From positions 5,340,071-5,404,070 of the forward strand of contig NC_087380.1 in the NCBI RefSeq assembly GCF_963675165.1: DNA of 64,000 nt. Direction: 5' to 3'. The notes below the pieces were generated by a model. That model had not been told where the DNA came from, did not search any database, and worked only from the letters and a program-made list of their open reading frames with translations. This document shows positions 12,830-23,966 of this stretch, piece by piece. Numbering within the stretch: the stretch's first letter is position 1; each line of letters starts with the position of its first letter. Both the position numbers and the translations under genes were made by a program. The stretch comes from Halichondria panicea (Eukaryota; Porifera; Demospongiae; Suberitida; Halichondriidae).

Positions 12830-14330
12830 TGCAGTATAGGCAGTGGCTAACAGACAGGCACTCATGTTCATGCTGAAGGCTAGTCCATGCTTGCTGAGAG
12901 TATAGCTTCTCGGTCAATGTCAAGGAAGTGATTACCGCCAAAATTAGCAGTAAAAGTAGAGGTGCGTTTTGAGGTAGTGCCATTTTTTTAAGGTGTGGTT
13001 TTTTTTCTTTTCAGAGAGGTACATTTTTCAGAGAGATGTTTTGCAGCTTTTTTCAGCCAACTCCACCCATGTGCCATGTGATTTGGTCACATGACACACG
13101 ATTTTGTCTCTCTGAGTGAAGTATAGTATTAGTTGGGCGGAGTCCAACCCCTGGCAAAGCGTGGTTGGACTCCGCCCAACTAGTATTGTATGTCATGATG
13201 TACATGTCGACAAGCGCTGGGCGGAGTGATTTCTGAAATGCAAGTACTACAAGAAGACATGTCAGGGCCGTAGATAGCTTAGGTTTGCAGGGGTGGCAAA
13301 ATAACAGCTGACATTTTTTTTACTAAAAAAAAGGTAAACTGTTATTTCATATCCTCTGAGTATTGCAACTTCCAACTTGCTGCGGTGGCACCAACTTAGA
13401 GCAACTAAAACAAGGTAGCTTGAACTAGGAAAGTGCCTGCTTCCCAGTGGCTACGCCCACTTTTGTTTTTTTTAAAAGTTGATTACAACATGCTTAACCT
13501 AACGCATCACAGTAGAGATATCTACAGAGGCACATGCAGTGGAGCTCAGAATTTTACCTAGCTCCACTGTGCTACCGGTGCGTAGATCTACCTAGGCTAG
13601 GTCATAACTTATTCTCAGCAGTCAGCATGCGCATCCGGCAGATAGCCCTGGCCACATCTCATTGGGCATGTTGCCAGATCAGTAGAATGCCAGGGGGGCA
13701 GTTTGCCCCCCCCCCCTCCGCTGTCTACGGCCCTGCGTGTTATAGAGTCTTGCCTTCTGACTTTAGAGTTGGTATGCAAGGAATTTGTCACACAGAGCAG
13801 TATAGATTGAGTGAAGATGAGGAGGCAGCTGCTGGTTATTTTAAATGCCTTTCAAGGACGTAAACATAGACACACCCCTGCATGTCTGGCAGAGTTGGAC
13901 GATCAGCATTTGCTAGCTATTTGCAGACAACGACTTCAATTTTTTATTGAAAATCATCAGACCTTTTTTCCTCTTCTGTTCCTTAGAACAAAATCGGCCT
14001 GGGAACAAGGCTAGTGTGTTGCACCTCTCTGCAAAACACACGGCTACAAAACACCTCTCTGAAAAGTCTGAAAATGCACCTCACTGAAAAACGCACTTCT
14101 CTGAAAAATGCACCTGTCTGTACATATACCTCTCAAAAAATTGCACCACCTATATACGCACCTCTGTATAAAAAACAACAGCACCTATTTTTTAAAAACA
14201 CGCCTCTGTAAAAACAGTAGCACCTATTTTTTAAAACGCACCTCTTTAAAAAAACGGCACCACGTAATTTTTGCAAACATTCAGATCACCTGTGAAGGCC
14301 GGCCATACCTTGGGTCGGCCCTTGGTAGTT
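12830..14330. other. intergenic, repeat-derived
   Basis: 12830-12925 repeats the 3' flank of the first SH2 gene. 12985-13060 contains CAGAGAGGTACATTTTTCAG-type repeats whose reverse complement forms a degenerate tandem array of CACCTCTCTGAAAAA-like units at 14018-14265, so the two could be the ends of a larger decayed element. No reliable gene: the open frame at 13534-13863 has no recognisable features. Confidence 0.5.
13130..13182. mobile_element. 53-bp hairpin mini-element
   Basis: Arms TAGTTGGGCGGAGTCCAACC and GGTTGGACTCCGCCCAACTA are perfect inverted copies. The flanks GTATAGTAT (13121-13129) and GTATTGTAT (13183-13191) match at 8 of 9 positions, consistent with an aged 9-bp target duplication. 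Confidence 0.65.
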
Positions 14331-14333
14331 AAA

Positions 14334-15537
14334 GCTATACCAATGAGTTTGTCACATGCAAAGTAAATCAATGGACCAAAGAAATGAAACTCCTCTCAAA
14401 CTTTGCTATATCGCAACCCCATGCTGCCACTGCATTAACATATGGCAGGTCATACATCTCCCGTACGGTCCCCAATATAAGCAACCGCCTACAAAGTCTA
14501 GAGGACACTATCCGCTCTGAATTTTTACCATCGATCATGGGCCATCCACCACCAAACGATTCTATGAGAAAATTGCTGACACTACCCGCAAGGCTAGGTG
14601 GATTAGGAATACCAGACGCCTCCTCCCGCTCGGACGACAAATTCAATGCCTCCATCAAGGTCACCACCCCTCTGATAAACCTAAAGGGTAGTGAACTCAC
14701 CTACAAAGCCTTTGCTGACCAGATAACTGCCAAACGCGAGATCCAGCGTGACCGACGTGAGCACATGACGCAAGCTGCATCCACCCTACAAGAGGAAGTA
14801 ACCCCTGAGCTCTCTAAAGCTATGGATCTCGCAAGCCAACCAGGTGCCTCGAGCTGGCTATCAAGACCCCCCACACACTGTGCCTGTGGCGCCGCGTTTG
14901 TTGTGGATCATATGCTCTCTTGCATGCCCACGCGGTGGGTTTCCTTCCCTGCGTCACAATGAAATAAGAGATTTAACAGCGAGACTGAAGTATGCAATGA
15001 TGTGCAAATTGAACCAGAGCTTCAGGAGAGACCACCATGCACAGAGACCATGTCCAGGAGAAGCGCAAATACTACCATAGGTGCTAGGCTTGATGTTGCT
15101 GCCAGTGGTCTCTGGGAAAGCAGGCGTGAGAGAACCCTGATGGACGTCAGAGTCTTCAACCCTTTTGCTCCCTCAAACCGCAACACTACCCTAGACCAAT
15201 GCTTCAGGAAGCACGAGAGGGAAACGATTCGTGCATACGGACAAAGGGTAAGAGAAGTAGAGCATGCTACTTTCGTCCCCATTGTGATGTCTGCCACTGG
15301 CGGCCTTTCGAAACAAGCTACAAACTTCTACAAACGACTGGCCTCCCTGCTCGCAGACAACCCTACAGCACCACCCTGCACTGGCTGAGATGTTCCCTAT
15401 CCTTTAGCCTGCTCAGGTCTGCCATTCAGTGCATACGTGGTGCACGTTCATCAAGGGGCCACCCAACGAAGCTGTCACCAAGTACCAGTGGACCTGGTTA
15501 TAGCAGAGGCCAGCTTGCAGCAGAACTAACAAACTAA
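14334..15537 (+). pseudogene. non-LTR retroelement ORF, C-terminal part, frameshifted
   Basis: 5'-truncated remnant of a retroelement polyprotein tail. Visible blocks are AISQPHAATALTYG and LPARLGGLGIPDASS, then a Cys/His knuckle (HCACGAAFVVDHML), then GARLDVAASGLWE followed by LMDVRVFNP, an arrangement like the PD-(D/E)xK restriction-like endonuclease of R2/NeSL-type elements. At least three frameshifts are needed (near 14920, 15000 and 15355), so it is dead. I recognise this tail from many invertebrate retroelements; the exact clade is uncertain. The reverse transcriptase catalytic part is not present. Confidence 0.7.
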
Positions 15538-15747
15538 CTGTATACCTCATGTACACACTATTTTACATACACTGTTATTTGTTTTACCATCATCTACTTG
15601 CTTCCACCATAAAGGTGTTGTTTTAAATTTTTTGCAAAAGAAGAAGTCCAGTAACTAGCCTCTGATTACACTCAGCAAATTAGCATTGATGTCATTGCGG
15701 TCACATAAGATATCTACGACACTTATAGTGATTCGTGCATGCACTAA

Positions 15748-15789
15748 ACTCGCGAGCAGACTTGTCTTATACAAGTCTGCTCGCGAGAC
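15748..15789. repeat. short perfect hairpin
   Basis: CTCGCGAGCAGACTTGT and ACAAGTCTGCTCGCGAG are perfect inverted arms around a 5-base loop. The right side continues ACTA, like the other TAG...CTA mini-elements, but no clear target duplication was found. Confidence 0.6.
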
Positions 15790-15942
15790 TATATACGATC
15801 TACCAGGCCTACATGATAGTTGCATCATAATAGTACATTCTTTATCTAATTGGCATGCATGGAATGTAAAACTACATTAAATGTATAGTGCTAATGTCCC
15901 AGCTCACTCACCTGCACCAAGTGTTTACCAAGCTGCATAATT

Positions 15943-18900
15943 ATGTGTGAGTGTGACTCAAAGACCAAAGAGCAAGAGCTATGGAGGCTACGGCTAAACT
16001 GGGCATTCATTATCTTCATGGCTCCCATGTATTCAATCAGTATGTATGGTATTATTTCATCCTTTCATCAATTCGTGACCAACCCAACTGAAGTTGAGAT
16101 TCTGTCACAAAACAACACTAAACAGAAGGTATTGAATTGTCTTACAATAGTCTCATGAATGAAATGAATCATAATGATGCTCGTAAAGCAGCTTCGTGTG
16201 CACATTTCTCTCAGTGTGCATATTGAATAATAACCCTGTATAATTATCTCAATGCAGATTGAGCCAGGCCTCGGAGAATCTGAATTATTTTACTCCTTGT
16301 TAATTTCAGCTACCAATGTTGGTGCTATCATTGGTGGGCTAGTGTGTGGATTTCTTGTGGGGATTGTTCCCTACTGGTATTTGTGGGCAGTGTCACTAGT
16401 GGCACACACAATTAGCTATGTTATGTACTGTGTTGTACATCAAGGTTGGCTGATGATGATTTCCAGGCTTCTTGCTGGGTATTTCGCAGGTGCTACTCTT
16501 ACACTCGGCTTCAGCTACTTCACTGACACCAGTGTTTTGTACGTTGAAAAACTAACGGGTGCCAAAACAGAATCAGAGCGAGTTAGAAACTATCTGTTTG
16601 CTACTTTTAGTTTTTCAATGAACCTGGGATTCCTTTTAGGACCAGGTAAGCGATTTGTGTTAGCTGGTTTTAAAGTCCATAATGTTTGTGCAGGTTTTGC
16701 AGTAATTGTGGCACAGTTTGAGTCAGTGGATCAGTTCAGGGCGATTGGATGGTTCAACGTTGCCTATGGTGTAGTTGTTTTGTGTGTATTGGTGATATTG
16801 TTTCGGGGAGAAATGAGTTTCAAAACTGACAGAAGATTGAGTTATTGTCAAGCTAAGAAACAGAATTCTAGCTGTCGATTGCAAAATATGAGTCTACTGT
16901 CACTTTTCATATCCTTTCGAATACGTTATATTAGAGCATGTATACCTCATTATGAAGTTTCTTAACTACGTCTATACATAATAATTTCATTTCTTTTCTT
17001 ATTTATATTGGAAAGGATCCGAGCGGCCTTTATTGGAACTGTATTCAACCCCATTGCCAGTGATTCGTTCGGAATTGATGAGAGTGGTGCCTCGTACTTT
17101 GTCTTAGTTCTCTCTATTCCTCTACTAGGAGGATCAATTTCATTGTGAGTCAGTGTATATAATTATTTCTGCATGTCTGTTCACTGCATGTCTTTAATCC
17201 CCATCATCCCATTTCCTTTCTTTAGACTTGTTTTCCAAAGACTAAAGATGTCGAGCCAGATGATTGTCCTGACAGGCATCATTACTACAATGTGTGGATA
17301 TTTAATTGTGACTGATTGGCAGACGATTCCCTACGATCCGTGCACAGAGTACAGTCCCTTTCATCATCCTGAAATTGTCCAATATTATGAAAATAACACA
17401 ATTATTGTAGGCAGGTTTCAAGCTGAATCACATCTTGATTTCACTTTGCCCAAGCTGAAAGGAGTCAAGCTTTTGTCCAACATTAACCTCATATTTGCTG
17501 ATGGTACATTTTTTGAGTCAGACTTAAGGATTAACCTCAGTTGCAGTCATGTTGACAATTGTACGTGTGCTCTAAAGAATCCTGCCTGTTTGCATTTCAA
17601 AATTGATGAAAATCTAAACATTCTACTGGCTACAAGCCCCGAGGATGTATATTATTACGACTGTAGTTTTAACTTCAACCTGAGATCACCAATCACAGCA
17701 TGTATTACTCTATCAAGACATCAAACAGCACTGGTAGGTAATAGAGCAACGGCCCCTGTTTCAAAACAAGAAGCTGAAATTGAAAGCATCAATGTACTGC
17801 CAAAAAGAGTATACTTCGTAGCTCGAAACAGCTGTATTGAGGCGAATGTGACTGGTCACCAGTGTCACTGGATACCCTCGTCCACAATCACCAAGAAGGA
17901 GTGTAAAGACTGTCAGCCCATCTGTAGGAGCGTGAGCCAGACACTCACTTTCACTCAGTTTCTGGTTGGCAATGGACTGTTGGTTTACACCAGTGCACTC
18001 CAGTATTCTCCGATCGTATCATTACTCATGAACCAAACACCAAAACAAATCCAGGTGCATGCTGTTAGCTATAGTAATAATAATTATGTTTAGTGCATAA
18101 TTATAGTGTTCTATTAATGAATGTGGATCTAGATCTATATACGCATGCACACATTCACGCATTCACGCATTGTGAATTCTTGAATAGTATATATGAGTTG
18201 CGGCTTACCCTCTTTTCTTTATCATCCTTTGGTTATAGCAGCTATTATAACTACGAATACTAGCCAATTAAGGTACCTCTTGACCAATCTTATAATTTCA
18301 TGCATGCATTGTTGCATATAACCTATATATACCGTTCTGTTCTTCATGCACTAACAATGGCTACATGTACATGTCTTGAATACGTAATTTTAATGCAGGG
18401 AATAGTGATTGGATCCATGACGGCTGTGGGCGGTGTATCATCAAGTGTGTCTCCTTTACTGAGTAAGTTATGAAGACTTAAGGTGCATGCGTGGAAACTG
18501 CACGAAAACAAATACCTCTTATTAACATTACATACATGCTAGAGGCGAAAAAATATGAGTATATAATATAGATTATTATTATTATTATACAGGGTTCTAC
18601 ATTGCAAGTGACGTAATCAATCATTGGAATACTACTTAACGATATTGTTTGGCATAAATTTACAGCTTATGAAGCATCTCCCATGCATGCATGCATGGAT
18701 GCACTCAGTCTCGTGTAGAACTTCATCATTATCCTTGAAAAACGATTCATTAAGCAAGCAGAATTGGATGTCTTATTTTGCTGTTGCAGACAACTGTTTG
18801 TTTAAAGCAATCAGCTCAGCTTCTAAATTATTAACGTAAGGTGTATTGAGTGTAGTTGCTCTCTCTTAGCTCGCTTAGATTTCCCCTTAGTCCTGTTGAT

Positions 18901-20419
18901 CTAATGCGCATGCATGCGCACTCATCCCCACGTATGAGGATCCTGGCAGAATCAATTTTCATCTTTCTTGAGGTCCTGGTCTAGTAAGCCACAAAACACT
19001 ACAATGATACGGTGACTACCATATACAATAGATGCACGTACACAAGTTTTTTGTTATGATTATACTCATAATAATATCTTTGTATGAAATTCATGCACAT
19101 TTTAATCATTAGAAAAGCACTTATTCCCCCTACTATAACACTCCAATACATGCATTTGAGCAAAGCATAACATGCATGGTGAGAGGCATTATTAGTACAG
19201 CGCTGCTTGCAACACTCGTTTATGGTCAGTATTAATTTGGTGGAATTGCAGAGAGAGACTAATAAAACAAACTGGACAGTTTTAATGAACAGTCAAGTGC
19301 ATGACTGCAAATAAGGCATACACAACACTCACAGTAAATTGTGGCTGATGATAGAATAACCGAGCCGCGAAAGAGATCCTTTGAGCTTCAATGGGGTGGG
19401 GTGGGGGAGGGAAAACAATGTTATGCATGTGAATTCGGATACAAACTAGGAGTAATTGGCACATGCAGATCCATGTGTTCGTGCATGGTCCATTACCCAA
19501 ATGTAATGTGTTATTGTCACGCAGGAAGCCATAATTATGTTTAAGCCATAATAACAATGTTAAATATAGCTTGACTACGGCAAGTACAATACATGTATAG
19601 CTGCTACATGCAGTACCAATTATATATATGCACTGATAACTCGCCAGAATAGAGGGGATCACTGGGGATCGAGTTAGTTGATGAAAGCTTTGTATACACT
19701 ATACATAACTGTTACCTTTATATAGCTAGTCTCCAATGATCGTGCAATATATATACCAGCTAGAAGTTTACATAGACCAATTGCTGTGCCAGCTCAGCAA
19801 AAAAGTTGTGCTGCACGTGATCATGTCCAACCTCCTCTGGTCTTACTGAGTGTGTCATTATATTGATTTGAAGTATTTGGTGGAGGATATGGGCTCATGC
19901 AGATCTCTAAAGGTCACTTTGCCCCAGAGCAATATGCCAAATTATACTGGCACTGCTATCTCACGCAGAGGTCAAAAGGCAACAAACTCTTTTAATACCT
20001 GACCAGCATTATACAGTGCTATGTACACGTATTTGATGTGTTTGCACTACTATATATACAGAATAAATAACCATGGCAACATATACATGTATTGCCTGTG
20101 GCCCTCGGCATTCCAGTGTTAATATTAATTTTGATGCACTGTGCCATGCAAGAACTTAATATACATTCTTTGGTGGCGTAGCAACAATGATTGATTGTTG
20201 CTACGCTACCAAAGACGAACTCAACTCTATATATGCACCAATTTCATTGCAGTCGATGCTGTGTACGAAGAGATGAAGAAAAGAGTGTTTTTGCTAACTA
20301 TACTGTTTGCTCTAGTACACTTTCCCTTTATCCTTGAGATTGTTGCACTCTACCCAAAACTGGGACCAAGAACTACAGACAACACAGACATTGAATACAG
20401 CAAACTGGAACATGAATGA
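15943..20419 (+). CDS. major facilitator superfamily transporter, possibly MFSD8/CLN7-like
   Basis: Confident exons: 15943-16128, 16258-16645, 16694-about 16902, 17016-17144, 17226-18054 and 18399-18462, with a probable continuation at 18594 (FYIASDVINHW) and a last exon from about 20253 to the stop at 20419. Transmembrane-like segments recur (LLISATNVGAIIGGLVCGFL, FNVAYGVVVLCVLVILF, VLVLSIPLLGGSISL, VFLLTILFALVHFPFILEI). A large Cys-containing, presumably luminal loop with NXS/T sites lies in exon 5. The late luminal loop and the closing segments QFLVGNGLLVYTS...GIVIGSMTAVGG resemble lysosomal MFSD8 in layout; this assignment is from memory and is tentative. The donor of exon 3 and the path from 18.5 to 20.2 kb are unresolved: continuing past 18640 meets a stop, so an exon is missed or the gene is damaged. 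Confidence 0.6.
20168..20214. repeat. short hairpin in MFS gene intron
   Basis: CTTTGGTGGCGTAGCAACA and TGTTGCTACGCTACCAAAG form inverted arms with one mismatch. It lies just upstream of the last exon of the transporter gene. Confidence 0.55.
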
Positions 20420-21317
20420 TAATTACGTTACTCTCTATAGGAAAATGCCTATTGCATGTAATAATTGTGCATAAAATTATGTTGGAAATGTTGTTGCCCA
20501 GAATCTCATTCCTGTTCTGAACTGATTTCGGTCTACTCTGTATCACAGATTCACAAATTAACTGCTTGCATGTGTGTCTTGATAGAACAAAGTATCACAG
20601 CCATTCCGTATAATAAGAAACATCCTAAATCCTGCATGCATGTTGTTTGGCATTTAATGCAGTTTAGTTCTTATAGTGCATGGAACAGTACACATATATA
20701 CACATCACATCACACCACTATTCTCTTGGTCAGGAGTCAGGTGGTACTCCTATATCAGTACGTTAGTATACAAAAGTAAAAATTATCTACACAAAACGGT
20801 ACCAAATAAGTATTTTGGTGCCATATTAATTAACAGTTATATAGAGAGAGCCACTGCTATAATATATACCCCCCACGACAGCCACGGGCGAGAACATAGA
20901 GCCCTGTTCAGCAAACAGATGTGACGATGCACGAGCAGACATTCGTGCAACAGGTTTCTGGAGATGTCAGTAGGCCCTCTGATAAAAAAACTGTGCCATC
21001 AAAAATCTAATCACATAGACATACATCTAAACACAGAACACAACTGAGACGAGACATCGTTTAAACTGACTCTCACTGCATGTTATCTTGCTAACTTCCA
21101 GAGTATTCACCTTCAGTCATTTTTTTGCCCCTGAAGACATCGTTATGCAAAACGATATCTACCAAAAATGGATACTGATCCCGATTTAATTCAGGTGTTA
21201 TAATTATAAGCTCAGCAAAGCTGAGTAGCCATAACTTTATTTACAATTGCTCGGTATATCTATGGTAACGTGAGCAGAGCCGTCACGTGATCGATGATGC
21301 GTGGCCAACTTCGTACA

Positions 21318-21545
21318 TAGTTGGGCGTGGCCCGGGATCTTCTGTTATTGGGTTTCAAGCTAATGTCAGGATTTGTCTTTGCTGCAACTATAATTATAGT
21401 TGCAGTCCAATCGAGCATTTCTAATGTAGTCTGTGTTACTTCCCCTTGTGCAACCGCAAGCAAGGTCAACACCCACTCCCAGCAAGACAAATCCTTGAAA
21501 TCCGACCTCCTTTCTTATAACGGCTAGTCGGGCCACACCCAACTA
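21318..21545. mobile_element. 228-bp inverted-repeat element
   Basis: Begins TAGTTGGGCGTGGCCCGGG and ends GGGCCACACCCAACTA. The same end sequence, TAGTTGGGCGTGGCCCA, lies immediately left of the large RecQ/DUF6589 element at 49640-49656. No target duplication was recognised. Confidence 0.6.
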
Positions 21546-22072
21546 TAAGTAAGACAGATAAGGCTAAGAATTAGATAACAAACTTACAGCATCATCTACT
21601 ACATACAACCACAAGCTTGTGAGTTAAAAATTCATTGCTTTTAATCCATGTACTCCACTCTAAACTCAGCTAGTTTGGCAAAAACGGGTATTGATGTTTT
21701 CTTACGAAATCAATACTTTTTTCAAGTGATTACTAGTACCGGGTAGAGCAATTCCCAGAATAAGGAAACTTACAAGGAAGAGTCAGAGCTGTTCCTTAAT
21801 GCTGATTAAGGTTTTTATAAAGAACAGCTCTAACTGTGTATGGGAACACGAAAATTAACACTACATGTATATATACATGTATGCATGTGTTGCTTATCAT
21901 ACAATAAGCAGAAGGCAGACTCAAGTCGCTTTTAAATGAACACTATTGTACGTAAAACATTTACTGAGTAAAGACTAGGGATGTCCTAATAAAATTACGT
22001 GCACAATTGAAGGTATGAGCGCATTGTAGGGACAAATCTATTGCAAGGCCGTAGCAAGCGGTCAGGCTGATC

Positions 22073-22667
22073 TAGCCTCCTTCACCGGCCTTTGAAAGAA
22101 GGCCTGCTATCGACTGCTTGCGCATGCGCCAAATTATTGGATTTTACCCCGTAAATATTCCTATAATACTGGATACATCAGAGAAAATATCCTAAAAGTC
22201 ATACACAGAGCTATATAGCTAGCTAGCTAGATACAGAGCTGTGTAGGTTTGTTGTACTGCTATTTCTTCTGATAGAATCAGTAGCAGTAGTATAGTAGAC
22301 TTTCACCAAAGTTAGTGTTAAATGGGCGTGGCCTGTCCATATAGGCTCTTATCAGCCGTCACTCCTTTCAGACGATCGTCATCCACACTGTTGCAGGCTG
22401 TGAGTCTTTTGTTAACATAGCAGGCTAAGGGTAGCTATCAGAGAATGCTATCCGATGGGCTAGAAACCTTCAATCGAACTTTCTATCTACTTCCTTCAAT
22501 CCACTTCCTTTAGTTGTGATGTCATAGTCTTACCATAATCTATGGTTTTACTGAGCATAAACGATGTTATCCAAAGCCCCCAGATACCGGGGGATATTAG
22601 CGCATGCGCAAGCAGTCGATACCAGGCCCACTTCCCTAGTGGGAAGTGCAGCCTGGGATCGAGGCTA
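22073..22667. mobile_element. Mutator-like non-autonomous element, 8-bp target duplication
   Basis: Left end TAGCCTCCTTCACCGGCC and right end CAGCCTGGGATCGAGGCTA, with the subterminal motif ATCGACTGCTTGCGCATGCGC present as an inverted copy at the other end. Flanked by GGCTGATC (22065-22072 and 22668-22675). It belongs to the same end-family as the elements at 247, 27584 and 50457. A truncated relative lies at 37778-37930. Confidence 0.75.
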
Positions 22668-23966
22668 GGCTGATCAGGTTTTGGCCTGACCACTTTTTAC
22701 AGTTATAGGTAGGTAGGTAATGGTTGTCATTATTGAAAATTGCATGATGGTTTCCTGGTAATGGTCGTCAATTATTGTAATCGATCAGTGAAATAGTTAA
22801 GCCTTGCCATAATTTTTGCATTTACCTTTTTTAGCAAAATTTGCTTAGCCATAAGTTGGCCTAACCACTCTAAACTTGCTTGCTACGTGGTTGCGTGCGT
22901 GGTCTTAAAGGGCTTGCATGTAGGTTGACCGTTTGTTAAGACACAGAAGAGAACGAAGCATGCATGATGATAACGTGCGAAGCTAGTCCTCTTTACGTGT
23001 TCCATGATTATATGGGACTCTTTATTTTCCTGCTTGGCCAGTTTTTTAACCCCGGCCTATAAAATGGAAGATTAATTACACACAGGGAGGGTACCCCTTT
23101 ATACGTACCATATCAGTGATGCTGTATAGTGTTGGTATGACCTCTGACTTTCTGACCACCTTCCTGCCTCCAGTATCTACAATTATACTCACTGTGAAGT
23201 TGCTATGAATATACATTTAGTTTCAACATAAACAAAAGTGGAGATGTGTACACATTCAGCTCTAATTGACTGCAAGTGTGTATAAGTATAGTTGACAAAT
23301 AACACTACCCGGTAACAAGAGATTTGCAAGTATGGTATACTATAGGGGTCAAACAATATCTGCATGCAAACAACCTGGCTGTATTATAGATGTTGACCTA
23401 ACGAGCTCTGGAGTTTCTGAATTATATGTGTTTCAGTGTGTGTTAGTGGGTCACCTTATTATTGAAGCCACTGTTGGTCTGCTCAAGACAATTAACAGGC
23501 TTCACTGAAGTGGGAAATAGTGGAGTGGGTTTGAGGGGTTCTGCCCTAATAGATTTCAAAACTGATTTATCAGACCAATAGTTCGATTTGCATATTTATG
23601 TTTATACCTGTCTCTATGGTACACCCACACTAGCCACAGCCTGACAGGGGATTCAATGTTCACGCGGCACTGAACAGTCTTGTTTATATAAAACTACCAC
23701 AAAAGGTTGATAAGCATTGTGTTCCTGGGACATGCATGAATGGGCATGGTTGTTGACACAACTAAAAGCATAGCAGTAGGGGAATTCACGGAGTTCCGAA
23801 TAAGGTAAAACACACAGTGAATATCAAAACTAAGTGGGACAAAACAATATTCATGAAGCATTCGTGGTTACCATGGTGGCTTCTTAAGGTTACATTTGAG
23901 TGGTAGCTACGTAGTTAAGGACAACAGTTTGTCATTAACTACATTTGTCATTATTGTCAATGTAGC

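Larger units (their letters stand above)
20420..23966. other. intergenic, repeat-rich, no gene seen
   Basis: Contains the inverted-repeat elements at 21318-21545 and 22073-22667 and a TAGTTTGGCAAAAACGGG block (21668-21740) that recurs at 36960-37030. The open frames here are short and featureless. Confidence 0.5.

Noticed and set aside
13534-13863. 109-codon open frame before the retroelement tail
   Set aside because: No similarity to retroelement motifs, with a homopolymer C run inside; probably noncoding.
19282-19662. 126-codon minus-strand open frame
   Set aside because: Lies within the transporter gene's intron region on the opposite strand, with no domain features.
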